This document shows, one piece after another, positions 52,587 through 64,000 of a stretch of 64,000 nucleotides of DNA. Location: NCBI GenBank assembly GCA_963575745.1, contig CAUYUJ010015837.1:700264-764263 (forward strand), read 5' to 3'. The notes under the pieces were generated by a model, which saw only the letters and a list, made by a program, of their open reading frames with translations, had not been told where the DNA came from and did not search any database. Made by a program: the position numbers and the translations under genes. Position 1 is the first letter of the stretch; the number at the start of each line of letters is the position of its first letter. Origin of the DNA: Prorocentrum cordatum (Eukaryota > Sar > Dinophyceae > Prorocentrales > Prorocentraceae).

Positions 52587-52984
52587 GACCCCGTGTAGGC
52601 CCCAGCTGATCCAAGTCTACAGTTGACATTCGAAACTATTGCCAAGTTCGCGGGCATGGCTCCGAGGGGAGCTAGCTCAGATGTGTTCTTTGATGAGGGC
52701 CCGCCTTTACATTAGAGGGTGTTTAGGCGGCCGCTCTCGTTGTGCCAGAGGAGGGGGTGCTCGAGTACGGGGCCATGGGTCTCGCGTGCGTGCTCACTCC
52801 TCTGGCCCCCTACCTCGTTGTGCTTCGCATGTGTGAGGTTGCGCCGTGTATGCGGTTGGTTTTGAGACGGGCCCGACGCTAGGCATCTGATTGACTTGTC
52901 TAGGGTGTTGCGCTGGTAAAAAAAAAGGGAAGACGGCCGCAATTCTGCAGACGCGCTTCCGGCAGGCATGGGCGACGGCCGATG

Positions 52985-53435
52985 TCACATTCGATCTCAC
53001 AATCGATCCTAGCATTGTTCTCACAATCGATTTCAAGATCGATCTCACTATGGATTTAACTATCGGTTTTGCTATTCATAGCACCATCGATGTCATAACC
53101 GATCGCACTATTGGTCCCACGGTCCATCTCACTGTCGATCTCACTATCGGTCTTACTATGGATCTCACAATCGACCTCACTATCCCTGTTACTTCCGATC
53201 TCACAATTGGTCCCACCATCGATCTCACATTCGACCTCGCTATCGATCTCACGGTCGATTCCACTACCGATGTCGCAATTGATCTCTCAGTCGATCTCAC
53301 GAGCGATCCCACGATTGGTCTCGCTATCGATCCCACGATCGATCCCCGCACCGATTCCGCACTTGATCTCATTAGCGATCTCACGGTCGATTTCACGAGC
53401 GATCTGACAATCGATCTCATTATCGATCTGACGGC
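52985..53435 (+). repeat. 12-bp degenerate repeat (CTCACTATCGAT)
   Basis: About 37 units of ATCGATCTCACT type. The 12-bp period gives an open frame of four-residue DLTI repeats, taken as a by-product. ATCGAT itself is palindromic. Confidence 0.92.
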
Positions 53436-53525
53436 GGGACACCGACGGGACACGGACGGGACAACGACGGAATACCAACGGGACACCGGCGGGACTCCGG
53501 CGGGACACCGACGGGGCACCCCCCG
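53436..53525 (+). repeat. GGGACACCGACG short repeat
   Basis: Units of CGGGACACCGACGGGACA type directly after the 12-bp repeat. A related array lies at 54040-54300. Confidence 0.75.
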
Positions 53526-53559
53526 CATGCTGGCCAACCCAGAGGGGGGAGTTTTGTTG

Positions 53560-53670
53560 GCCCGACGGCGCCTTAGCCAGAGGAGGGTTCAGTCTTTTCG
53601 CCTGCCCGCGCAGTTTCGCCTCGCCCGCGCGCACGACACGTACTCGAAACCGAAATCGATGTTCCCTTGG
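53560..53670 (+). repeat. ~110-bp repeat, copy 1 (copy 2 at 54345-54465)
   Basis: TCGCCTCGCCCGCGCGCACG and GAAACCGAAATCGATGTTCC correspond to the 54345-54465 segment. Each follows a GGGACACC array, so the pair of units was duplicated together. Sequence 53671-54035 between them has no recognised gene. Confidence 0.7.
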
Positions 53671-54039
53671 GGGGGCTTTCTGTGTCACTTCGATATCACC
53701 CCCTCACCACTGGTACATACACATATCCAGATATACACATCTTTATAGACATAGATGTCTATATGAAAATTTATACAACTAGTACAACCATCCCTCGGGT
53801 ATTAAGGGGGTGTGAGGGGACAAAACCCATTGTGACAAAGGCGATGATTGTGATTGTGACGATGGTGGTCGTGATGGCGCTGGTGATGGAACTTCTGTTC
53901 TGCATCGGCGATGCTGGAATGATGACGACCTCGATGCTGGTAATGGTCGCGGTCTCTTGCTCACTTCGATCCCACCCCCCAAGTTTCACAATCGATTGCA
54001 CTCGTGATCTTGGAACACATGTGGACGCGCTCCAGGCAT

Positions 54040-54305
54040 AATCGGGGCACCTCGAACCATCAGGACACCATGAGGATACCATCTGGGCAACATCGGGACA
54101 CCATTGGGGCACCACGCGGGACACCATCGGGACACCAGCGGGACACCAATCGGGACACCAATCGGGACACCACCAGGACACCATCGAAACACCATCGACA
54201 CACCACCAAGACACCATCGGGACACCAATCAGGACACCGCGGGACACCACAGGACACCACGGGACAACACGGGACGCCATGGGGACACCACGGCGGGACA
54301 TCCCG
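54040..54305 (+). repeat. GGGACACCATCG short tandem repeat
   Basis: About twenty 12-14 bp units of CGGGACACCATCGGGACACC type. Confidence 0.85.
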
Positions 54306-54499
54306 CGGCGACAGCCCGCCACGCGGCTGGGGGGGGACGGACTTCTGTTTTCGCCGCTCCCTAGCCACACGAGGGTTTATACCTCTCGCCCGCCTACGCA
54401 GCTTCGCCTCGCCTGCGCGCGCGACACGAAACCGAAACCGAAACCGACTTCCCCGCTGCGGGCTCCCCGTCCCGTCTCCTTCTCACCCCTTAAACCTCC

Positions 54500-54585
54500 G
54501 ATACAATATATATATATATATAGAGAGCTGTATGTATATATATATATGTGTATGTCTGTATAGGTAGATGTATATGTATATATGG

Positions 54586-54641
<56 letters not shown>
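54500..54641 (+). repeat. (TA)n and TATG microsatellite
   Basis: A (TA) run of ~25 units at 54592-54641, preceded by shorter TATATG runs. Confidence 0.93.
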
Positions 54642-54644
<3 letters not shown>

Positions 54645-54650
54645 GCCCCA

Positions 54651-57412
54651 CCTAGCACCCATTCTACGCCTTCTTCCTTTCCACGAGGCTGGAGTCGTGC
54701 CGCCCCCCCGTGCCCTTCCCCTCTCCGCGCCTCTCCTTCTTCGTCGCTGAAGCCTCCCCCAGCATCCGCTAGCGGCACATTCTCTACAAGCACCAACGTG
54801 ACAGATGCAAGCGTCTGCTTCCTCTGCACAGAGGGGGAACAAGCGTGTGCGCTATCCTGTAGGCGAGAATTCAACAAACCCTGTGATTTCATTGGGACTC
54901 CTGGGATGCTGATCGACGGAACCTGGTGATTTCATTGAGATAAGGATTCCTGGGATTTCATACCTTGGAACAGCACCAACCTTGGGATCCCCGGCAAGTC
55001 CAGGGCTGAGAATCCCAGGGAACCCAATGAAATCACAAGCTTTGAGACGTCGGTGATGCGCAGAGCCTTTTTATGATTTTATTTGGATTCCTTGGGATCC
55101 TGGGATGCAAATCAACGAAACGCTGTGATTTCAATGGGATTCCTGGGATTCCTGGGATTTCATACCCTGGAGCAAAAACCAACCTTGGGATCCCCAGAAT
55201 GTTCAAGGCATAACAACCCCAGGGGCCCAATGGAAATCGCAAGGTTCGCGGCGTCGGTGATGCGCACACCTCGCGATTTCCTTGGGATTCCTGGGATCTA
55301 ATACGGAAGCTGGAGATGCGAATCAGCGAAACCGCATGATTTCATTGGGGCCCCTGGGATCTCATACCCTGGAGCAACATAACGTTGGGATCCCCAGGAA
55401 GTCAAGGGCTCAGAATCCCAGGGCCCCCAATGAAATCACAAGCTTCGAGACGTCGGTGATGCGCAAAACTTATGATTGCATTGGGATTCCTGGGAATCCT
55501 GGGATGCAAATCAACGAAACCATACGATTCCATTCGGATTCCTGAGATTTCGTATCCTGGAACAGAACCAACCCTGGGGTCCCCAGGAAGTCCAGGGCTC
55601 AGAATCCCAAGAATCCAAATGAAATCGCAAGGTTCGCGGCGCCGGTGATGCGCAAGCCCTCTGACTTCTTTGGGATTCCGGGGAATCCTGGGATGCAAAT
55701 CAACGAAATCCTGTGATGTCATTGGGGGTTCCTCGGATTCCTAGGATTTCATACCATGGAACAAAACCAACCTTGGGATCCCCGGGAAGTCCAGGGCTGA
55801 GAATCCCAGGGGGCCCCGTAAAATCACGAGCTTCGCGGCGCTGGTGATGCGCAAACCCTGTTTATGATTTCGTTGGGATTCATGGGATATCTGGGATGCA
55901 AATCAACGAAGACCCGTGACTTCACAGGGATTCTTCGGATTCGTGGGATTTCATACCCCGGAGCAAAACCAACCTTGGAATCCCCAGGAAGTCCAGGGCT
56001 CAGAATCCCAGGAATCCCAGTGAAATCAAAAAGGTTCGAGACGTCGGTGATGCGCAAACCCTGTGTGATTTCATGTAGATTCCTAGGATTCCTGGGTTGC
56101 AAATCAAAGAAGCCTTGTGATTTCATTGGGGTTCGTAGGATTCCTGGGATCTCATACCTTGAAGAGAAAATAACGCACGAGCCCTGGGGTCATACAAGGT
56201 CAGGGCTGAAACTCCAAGGAATCCGAGGAATCCAAATGAGCTCGCAGGGTTTCGGGGATTTGCATCCCAGGATCCGCAGAAATCCAAATGAAATCATAGG
56301 ATTTGCGCATCACCGGCGTCGCGAACCTTGTGATTTCATTGGAACTCCTGAGGTTCTGAACCCTGGACTTCCCGGGGATCCCAAGGATTCCCAGCGACAT
56401 CGCATGGTTTCTTTGAGTTGCATTCCAGATATTCCAAGAATCCAAATGAAATCTTAAGGTTTGCGCATCACCGGCGCCGCGAACATGGCGATTTCATTGG
56501 GGTTCCTGGGGTTCTGAGCCCTGGACCTCCTGGGGATCCCTAGGTTGGTTTTGCTCCGGGGTATGAAATCTAAGGAATCCTAGGCATCCAAATGAAATCA
56601 TACAGGGTTTGCACATCACCGACGTGGCGAACATGGCGATTTCATTGGGGTGCCTGGGATTTTGCGCCCTGGACTTCCTGGGGACCCCAAGGTTGTGTTG
56701 ATCCAGGGCACTCAATCCGAAGAATCCAAGTGAAATTGTAGGGTTTTGTTGATTTGCGCCCCAGGACTCCTGGGAATCCCAGTGAAGTCGTATGGTTTGC
56801 GCATCACCGACGTCTCGAAGCTTTTGATTTCATTTGGATTCGTGTGACTCTGAGCCCTGGATTTCCTGGGTATCTCAAGGTTGTTTTCGTTCCAGGGTGT
56901 GAAATCCCAGGATTCCTATGAGTCGAAATGAAATCGCAGGGTTCCGTTGATTTGCATCCCAGAAATCCGACTAACATCATTGAAATCGCAACGTTTGCGC
57001 ATCACCGACGTCGCCAACCTTGCGATTTCCATTGGGTTCCGGGGGTTCGTAGCCTTGAACATTCTGGGGGTCCCAAATTGGTTTTGTTCCAGGGTATGAA
57101 ATCCCAGGAATCCTAGTGAAATCGCTGGGTTTCGTTGATGAGCACCCGAGAAATCCCAGGAATCAGTGAAATCGAAGGGTTTGCTGATTTATCGTCTACA
57201 GGATGGCTTGCGCGCTTGGTCCCTTTCTATGTAGAGGAAGCAGACGCTTGCATCTGTCGCGCTTGCGCTTGTGGAACATTTGCCGCTGGCGGCTGCATGG
57301 GGAGGCTTTAGCGAAGAAGAGGGACAGGCGCGGAGATAGGAGGGGCGCGGGGGGGGGGGCGGCACGACTCCAGCCTCGTGGAAAGGAAGAAGGCGTAGAA
57401 TGGGTGCTGGGG
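54651..57412. repeat. 2.8-kb imperfect palindrome with ~230-bp arms and inverted internal arrays
   Basis: 54651-54880 and 57184-57412 are reverse complements over ~230 bp (for example CATTCTACGCCTTCTTCCTT and, inverted, GGAAAGAAGAAGGCGTAGAA-like sequence). Between them, ~160-190 bp units with TGGGATGCAAATCAACGAAA, TCCCCAGGAAGTCCAGGGCT and GACGTCGGTGATGCGCAAAC run forward to ~56190 and then in reverse to ~57180. Both arms end at microsatellites. In the arms, one frame reads [20 protein letters not shown], reminiscent of the start of a RING-variant finger, perhaps a captured exon. Confidence 0.85.
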
Positions 57413-57420
57413 GGGGCTGT

Positions 57421-57832
57421 TCATGTGTGTATGTGTGCATGTATGTATGTATGTATGTATGTATGTATGTATGTCTGTATGTCTGTATGTCTGTATGTCT
57501 GTATGTCTGTATGTCTGTATGTCTGTATGTATGTATGTATGTATGTATGTGTATGTGCATACATGCATACATGCATACATGCATACATGCATACATGCAT
57601 ACATGCATACATGCATACATGCATACATGCATACATGCATACATGCATACATGCATACATGCATACATGCATACATGCATGCATGCATACATACATACAT
57701 ACACACATACACACATCCATACATACATACATACATACATACATACATACATACAGACAGACAGACAGACAGACAGACATACATACATACATATACGTAT
57801 ACATATATATATATATATATATATACACCTCT
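57421..57832 (+). repeat. Compound tetranucleotide microsatellite (ATGT, CTGT, ATGC, ACAT, CAGA)
   Basis: Blocks of TATG, TCTG, CATA/CATG, CATA, CAGA and TA repeats follow one another. Long Tyr/Cys/His frames here are artefacts. Confidence 0.95.
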
Positions 57833-58079
57833 TCCTATATTTTTGCAAGCCCCAGGGGGGGGGGAGACCCTCCCCCCCCAAATCTGGACCCCCGGGATCT
57901 GGGGTTCTCGGGCTCCCTTGGACGTCCTTGGAAAAGGTCACCCGGCTTTCCGGGTCTCCACAAACGCCTTGCCAGCAGACCCAGCGATCCGAGGGGTCAT
58001 CAGAAAGGCTCAAGGGAGGCCCCAGACAGCACAAGAGCGCTCCAAGAGGGACTCCAATTGCGTCAGGACGGCCCAAAAT

Positions 58080-59430
58080 ACCCCCAAGGCACCCCAAAAA
58101 GCTTTCCAAGGGGCCTTCGAATCACACAAATCGTCCCATTCCCTTCGTAAAACTTACAATTTTTGCATATTCGCCTTTCGGATTTCATCAGCTTTCAAGA
58201 CGGTTTCAAAGTCCCCGAGATTGCCTCCAGACGCTCCAAAAGGCCCCCAAGAAAGCTTCAAGACTGCCGAGCAGGGCCCCACGATCGCCCACGAGAGCCC
58301 CAAGACAGCCCATAATGGAACCAAGAGGCCCCCCAAGGGCTCCCAGCACAGACCCAAAAGGGCCATGGGAGGTCCCCAGAAGTGCCCAAGATGGGTCCAA
58401 AGGGGGCTCCAGCGGGCCCAAGCTCGCCAAGACGGCCCAAGAAGGCCCCAGGACGGCCCATGAAGGCGCCAAAACGGCCCACGAGGGCCCCGAAAACACT
58501 CCCACGATGTTTCCGAATGCCAACATAAAGACCCCCAAGGCACCCCAAAAAGCTTTCCAAGGGGCCTTCAAAACATACAAATCTTCCCATTCGCATCGTA
58601 AAATTTACAATTTTAGCATATTCGCCTTTCGGATTTCATCAGCTTTCAAGACGGTGTCAAAGCCCCCGAGATCGCCTCAAGACGCTCCAAAAGGCCCCCT
58701 AGAAAGCTTCAAGACTGCCGAGCAGGGCCCCACGATCGCCCACGAGAGCCCCAAGACAACCCATAATGGAACCAAGAGGCCCCCCAAGGGCTCCCAGCAC
58801 AGACCCAAAAGGGCCATGGGAAGTCCCCGGAAGTGCCCAAGATGGGTCCAAAGGGGGCTCCAGCGGGCCCAAGCTCGCCAAGACGGCCCAAGAAGGCCCC
58901 AGGACGGCCCAGGAAGGCGCCAAAACGGCCCACGAGGGCCCCGAATACACCCCCACGACGTTTCCGAATGCCAACATAAAGACCCCCAAGGCACCCCAAA
59001 AAGCTTTCCAAAAGCCTTCAAACCACAAAAATCGTCCCATTCCCTTTGTTCAACTTACAATTTTAGCATATTCGCCTTTCGGATTTCATCAGCTTTCAAG
59101 ACGGTTTCAAAGCCCCCGAGATCGCCTCAAGACGCTCCAAAAGGTCCCCTAGAAAGCTTCAAGACTGCCGAGCAGGGCCCCACGATCGGCCACGAGAGCC
59201 CCAAGACAGCCCATAATGGAACCAAGAGGCCCCCCAAGGGCTCCCAGCACAGACCCAAAAAGGCCATGAGAGGTCCCCGGAAGTGCCCAAGATGGGTCCA
59301 AAGGGGGCTCCAGCGGGCCCAAGCTCGCCAAGACGGCCCAAGAAGGCCCCAGGACGGCCCATGAAGGCGCCAAAACGGCCCACGAGGGCCCCGAATACAC
59401 CCCCACGATGTTTCCGAATGCCAGCATTCA
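58080..59430 (-). repeat. Three tandem ~450-bp units of the CTTGGG-type family
   Basis: The marker GCATATTCGCCTTTCGGATT stands at 58165, 58616 and 59066, so units are 450-451 bp. Each unit holds ~300 bp of CCAAGACGGCCCAAGAAGGC-type repeats and one AT-richer insert (ACTTACAATTTTAGCATATT). In reverse orientation it resembles the arrays at 28.9-34.1 kb. The 450-bp period keeps a 650-codon frame open; not taken as a gene. Confidence 0.93.
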
Positions 59431-61740
59431 TTGATTTTGCTCCCATGACATTTCACATCGTGACCCAGTCGTTGAGGGTCTCGTGGAGAGCAGCGAAGAT
59501 GCCCGAGGATGCCCCGTACGAGTTGCATATGCATGTTCATACCCTTACACACATAACTGTATATGTACATATGAACGCTGTATACACACAAGCAACAATG
59601 TACGTATATTGTATACACCTAGACATTTATACGGAACGTGCATGCACGTGCGCGTGTATACATGCATGCGCGCATGTACGCACGCACGCATTCCGCTTGC
59701 GCGCAGAACTCAAAGGACCAAAGTGCATGGCGCGCAGTGACAATGCAGTCTTGTGTGTATACATATTCATATATATATATATGTATACACATACATGCAC
59801 ACACACACGAAGTGGTACTCATCATACAACATCATTCTCCTCGGAGTTCAATGCGCACTCCAGCCGTTCAGCGGAAGTCAATATAAATGTTGGGCCTCAG
59901 ATCTAGGTATCGTGTAAGTTGTTGTTTCCAAATCGGGGTTCCATTTAAATAGCAGCTTTACATGATAATTCAATTGGATGAGCAGTTTCCCATGGGAAAC
60001 CGATCGAAAAATGGGCTTCCGTGCGAGCTCAATATGAGCATTTGCTTGCATTACGAATTTCTATGAATTTTGCTTGTCTCAAAGCAACAAAAGAGTCATG
60101 GCCCCCAACCTGAGTTGAATTAAGAAAGTGGTTTCCGCTGGGAATTAGTATGCACATGTTAATGCAGATGAGCATTGTTTGTTTCTCGTTCTCTCTCTCA
60201 CACTCTCTCTCCCTATATATATATATACATGTATATATTTCCAAAAGGTAATGCGGAGGAGCGCTCTCTCTCTCTCTCTGTCCCTTGATGTATACATATC
60301 TCTCTCTATATATATATGTATCAATTCGAGTTCAAATCAAATATTGGCTTCACAACGGGTCTTCTGTTTGTTGCCCAATTGGAAAATGTCACATATTTTT
60401 AGACGGGAGGCAATTGCAGGGCTGGTTCGAAATGCTGCACCATTGTATCTATCGCATGAAATTTGAAAGTCGATGCAGATATTTGCTTCGATCGGAGTTC
60501 TCTTAACATGCCGGTGTTCACGTGAAGTAAAGTATGTGATACTTCCCAAAGAAAATTGAGCGGTGTTCACGTGTCTTTGACCGTTCGGGGCTGAATCCAT
60601 ATACATATATACACATCTATGTTTTCAACGGGAGTTTGTTCCGCGCGTTTCTTGTTCTTCCACAATTGGTTAAAGTAAGACGTATGTTTCTGTTGGGAAT
60701 ACTGTTGAAACACAGTGAGCTCAACTTTCATCAATATGTGCAGTGCCATGTTATTCGGCAAACAGCTTTTCAGGCAGAGTTCAATCATGTCTGAAATCCA
60801 GAGTTCAATACGAATATTGTTTGATGTAAGAGTTCGACAAATAGGAAATTCCAACATGAATTCAACAACGAACATTTGTTTTCCTTCCAGGTTCATTACA
60901 CATGCTGTGTTCCAGTTGTCATTACATACGCATGTGCTTTTTCACTTTGAATTCAACATAAGGAACCTTTGCCCAAAGGGGTCTGGTATACATTATGGTG
61001 TCCTTTAGTGATTTCAATGCACGTATGGTAGCTGGCTGGATTTCAAGACATACATACATATACACATGTAGTTTCTCTCGATGGGAATTCAAGTCGGTTC
61101 GTGGTCCCCCCGCGCGCATTCACTTCAAGTCTTGGTTTTCTCCGGCGAATCCCATACCGATTGCACGAGCAATTCAAGTGCGATATTTGCTCGAAGGCGT
61201 GATTCAATTTCAGTGTTGGTTTTCGTTTGGGGCTGGATTGAGAGCATTGTCAATGGGACGTCGATTCGCATATCGGTGTTTCGATTAAGCTTCGCTTGGA
61301 ATGCAATCGGCGCGTAGGTATGCGTTCGGGATTGAAGCCGTACGTTGGTATTCAAGAGTCGTTCAACCAAAAAGATTGCATCGCCCACTGGGCAATGTGG
61401 AGACACCCTTTTTCAATACACAGGCGGGCGCGCTCGTCAAACAATTTGAACAACATTCGCATGTAGATGCTGGGTTGGCACTCAGTGAGAACACGGTTTT
61501 CAAGTGAAGGGTTAATATTTTGGACAAACGGATCTACAGTTGTATGTATATATATGTATAGATTGACACATTTATGATCATCGGATATCCATATATGTAT
61601 ACGTGTATGTATACAAACGCTACCAATAGGGAAGAGCCACAGTTGCTCTGTTCCCCCCGAAAGAGCCGAAGCCGAACCCGAACCCAGACTTGTACCATTG
61701 TTTATTTCCCCGGTGAGCGGGTGATGAGCAACTTTATTAG
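59431..61740. other. AT-richer region with degenerate GAGTTCAATATGAA repeats and short TA/CT runs; no gene recognised
   Basis: Base composition drops to clearly lower GC than the rest. Loosely related segments such as GAGTTCAATACGAATATTGT and ATGAATTCAACAACGAACAT recur every ~60-120 bp. (CT)n and (TA)n runs stand at 60190-60235 and 60262-60320. No conserved coding motif was found on either strand. Confidence 0.55.
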
Positions 61741-61744
61741 TTCG

Positions 61745-61792
61745 ATTACGTTTGCTATCATTACTATTACTATTTCTACTACTACCACTACG

Positions 61793-61828
<36 letters not shown>

Positions 61829-61830
61829 GT

Positions 61831-61864
<34 letters not shown>

Positions 61865-61911
61865 GCTGCTGCTACTACTACTACTACTATTACCACCACT
61901 ACTAGTACTAG

Positions 61912-61949
<38 letters not shown>

Positions 61950-62215
61950 TTACCACTACTACTATTATTATTGTTATTTGTAATATTACTACTACTACTA
62001 CGACTACTACGATTACTAGTACTACTGCTACTACTACGATTGCTGCTGCTACTACTGCTATTGCTAGTGCCTTTTATTGAGTTTACCACCGCCACTATCA
62101 CTGTTGCTGCTGCTATTACCACGACTACTATTATTACTACTACTACTTTTACTACCACTACTACTATTACTACTACTACGACTACTACTACTACTACTAC
62201 TACTATTATTACTAT

Positions 62216-62277
<62 letters not shown>

Positions 62278-62412
62278 CTACTACTGCTGCTGCTGCTACT
62301 ACTACTGCTACTACTTCTGCTGCTACTACTAGTACTACTACTAATACTACTACTAATACCAGCACTGCTGCTGCTGCTACTACTACTACTATCATTAGTA
62401 CTACTACGATGT
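61745..62412 (+). repeat. ~660-bp (ACT)n trinucleotide tract
   Basis: ACT/GCT/ATT trinucleotides with one break at 62070-62100. It gives long poly-Leu, poly-Thr and poly-Val frames. Confidence 0.95.
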
Positions 62413-62846
62413 CTCGCAATAACATGTTTCGAATCGGAATATCCTTTTTCTTCCTGGTAATAGTGGTTTGGCGGCTATTATGATTATTTCTTCTAGTTTC
62501 ACCACCACTGCTAAACTGCCGGGTGTATTCACGTCGCGCACCGTATTATGCAGTACGCATGTGTAGCCAATGTCAGGTATTACGTATGACGTCTTCCCAA
62601 GAGTATACGCACTGTTGTTACCGGATCACGCAACATGTGAGGTGATGTATTCGGTTGGCCATCGTGGTTTTTGGGGATTGACACGGGGGGGCGTCGAGCT
62701 GCAGCGCAGGTCTGCAGTGCGCCATGAGATTCCAATGTCACGACGTTGGTGCCGAGTGTTTTTGTGAAGCTCTCGTCGCCGCTCCTCTTTTCCGTGCCCG
62801 CGGTCCTTCCCCCTCTCCTCACGGCGAAAATCTTTGTCGAGTTCAG
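62413..62846. other. No gene recognised
   Basis: Unassigned sequence between the trinucleotide tract and the inverted satellite block. Confidence 0.4.
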
Positions 62847-62990
62847 TGTTTTTCCCAACCATCCTGTGGTGTTGGGTCTTCGTTTTGCAGAGACGGCGCC
62901 CCGCGTCTCCTCCCCTACTCCTTCCTCCTCCCTCCTCCTCCTCCTTTTCCTCCTCCTTTTCCTCCTCCTTTTCCTCCTCCTTTTCCTCCT
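62847..62990 (-). repeat. Conserved terminus and (CCT)n of the inverted satellite block
   Basis: TTTTTCCCAACCATCCTGTG, GTGTTGGGTCTTCGTTTTGC and AGAGACGGCGCCCCGCG are the reverse complement of 33358-33412, followed by a C/T run matching the (GGA) run at 33299-33357. Confidence 0.88.
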
Positions 62991-64000
62991 CCTCCTCCTT
63001 CTCCTCCTCCTCGTGCCTTTGCACGCTCCTCCGTGGCCCCATCGGGAGCTCCACGGGCGGCCTCAGTGGCCGTGTCCGCGTGCGGCTCCCCCACCCAGCA
63101 CAGCGTTCCGTGGCCCCGGGCGGCCTCAGTGGCAGTTTCAGCATGCGGTTCCCCCATCCAGTACGGCGTTTCGTGGCCTCACCGGGAACTCCACCAGCGG
63201 CCTCAGTGGCGGTGTCAGCATGCGGTTCCCCACTCAAATGCAGCGTCTCGTCACCCCATGGGGAGCTCCACCCAAGTCCTCAGTGGCCGTGTCCGCATGC
63301 GGTTCCCCCACTGAGTACAGCGATTCGTGGCCCCATCGGGGGCTCCACGGACGGCCTCAGTGGCGGTGTCCGCATGCAGTTCCCCCACCCAGTACAGCCT
63401 TTCAATACCACGTAGGGAGCTCCACCGAAGGCCTCAGTGGAGCGCTTCGTGGCCCCATAGGGAGCTCCACCGAAGGCCTCAGTGGCGGTGTACGTATGCG
63501 TTTCCCCCACCCAGTACAGCGCTGCGCGGCCCCATCGAGAGCTCCACCGAAGATCCGATGGCGGTGCCCACATGCGGATCCCCCACCCCGTGCGGCGCTT
63601 CGTGGCCCCAGAGGGAGCTTCACCGAGGGCCTCAGTGGCGAGCCTCAGTGGCGGTGTCCGCATACGGTTTCCCCACTCACCACAGCGTCTCGTGGCCCCA
63701 TTGGGAAATCCACCGGCGGCCTCACAGTGGCGGTGTCCACACGCGGATCCCCCACCCCGTGCAGCGCTTCGTGGCCCCAGAGGGAGCTCTATCGAGGGCC
63801 TTAGTGGTGGTATACGCATGCGGTTCCCTCCACCCGGTACAGCGCTTCGTGGCCCCATAAGGGGGCTCTACCGAAGGCCCCACTGGCGGTGTCTGCATGC
63901 GGTCCCCCCCCCACCCCGTGCATCGCTTCGTGGCCCCATAGGGAGCTTCACCGAATGCCCCAGTGGCGTTGTACGCATGCGTTTCCCCTACCCAACCCAA
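62991..64000 (-). repeat. Diverged ~75-bp satellite array, inverted relative of the 31.5-33.3 kb array
   Basis: Units contain CGTGGCCCCATAGGGAGCTC, CACCGAAGGCCTCAGTGGCG, GTGTCCGCATGCGGTTCCCC and CACCCAGTACAGCG. These are the reverse complement of the units in the first ~430 bp of the other array. The array continues past the window end. Confidence 0.9.

Noticed and set aside
57400-59364. 654-codon ORF
   Set aside because: It runs from a microsatellite into 450-bp repeats whose period is divisible by three.
1-64000. Spliced-leader gene, rRNA or other RNA gene
   Set aside because: I did not notice the conserved dinoflagellate spliced-leader core on either strand, or any rRNA segment, while reading. 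A motif search would be needed to be certain.

Overview
The window reads as nuclear DNA of a dinoflagellate. It is GC-rich and gene-poor. Its introns start with GC or GA rather than GT, and it is packed with degenerate minisatellites, trinucleotide tracts and short hairpin elements. It also carries LINE fragments with the reverse-transcriptase and Cys/His-finger style I associate with dinoflagellate genomes. The genus cannot be fixed from sequence alone. Most long open frames are repeat or GC-rich artefacts.

Only one ordinary host gene is recognised. The 3' end of a gene for a soluble FAD-dependent fumarate reductase (OSM1/FRD1 type) fused to a C-terminal cytochrome b5 domain lies on the + strand as four exons: 2-70, 306-509, 21668-21778 and 24221-24379 (stop). 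The exon at 21668-21778 is too short to stand out as an ORF, but it supplies exactly the first half of the cytochrome b5 fold. The introns are 235 bp (two tandem 113-bp hairpin units), about 21.2 kb and 2.4 kb.

The 21-kb intron contains a degenerate LINE 3' end (8.3-9.0 kb, minus strand), trinucleotide tracts and an 8-kb tyrosine-recombinase retrotransposon (12467-20433) in the sense orientation. That element has PAT/Ngaro-type split direct repeats (A1-ORFs-B1-A2-B2, with A 107 bp and B 309 bp). It has a Gag-like ORF, a polymerase ORF and a separate tyrosine recombinase ORF. In the polymerase, a cytosine-C5-methyltransferase-like domain sits inside the RNase H domain, between its first and second acidic residues. 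This is the most interesting system in the window.

From 24.4 to 64 kb I recognise no complete host gene. The layout is: a duplicated block with repeats (25.6-28.1 kb); arrays of a CTTGGG-type degenerate repeat (28.9-34.4 kb); a 90-bp satellite (31.5-33.3 kb) whose relative recurs inverted at 63-64 kb with the same terminal sequence; several families of short hairpin elements (37-46 kb); an unassigned ORF (47.5-48.3 kb); a frameshifted LINE reverse transcriptase followed by an intact ORF (50.2-52.6 kb); ATCGAT-type 12-mers (53 kb); a 2.8-kb palindrome (54.65-57.41 kb); three 450-bp tandem units (58.0-59.4 kb); and a more AT-rich stretch ending in an (ACT)n tract (59.4-62.4 kb).
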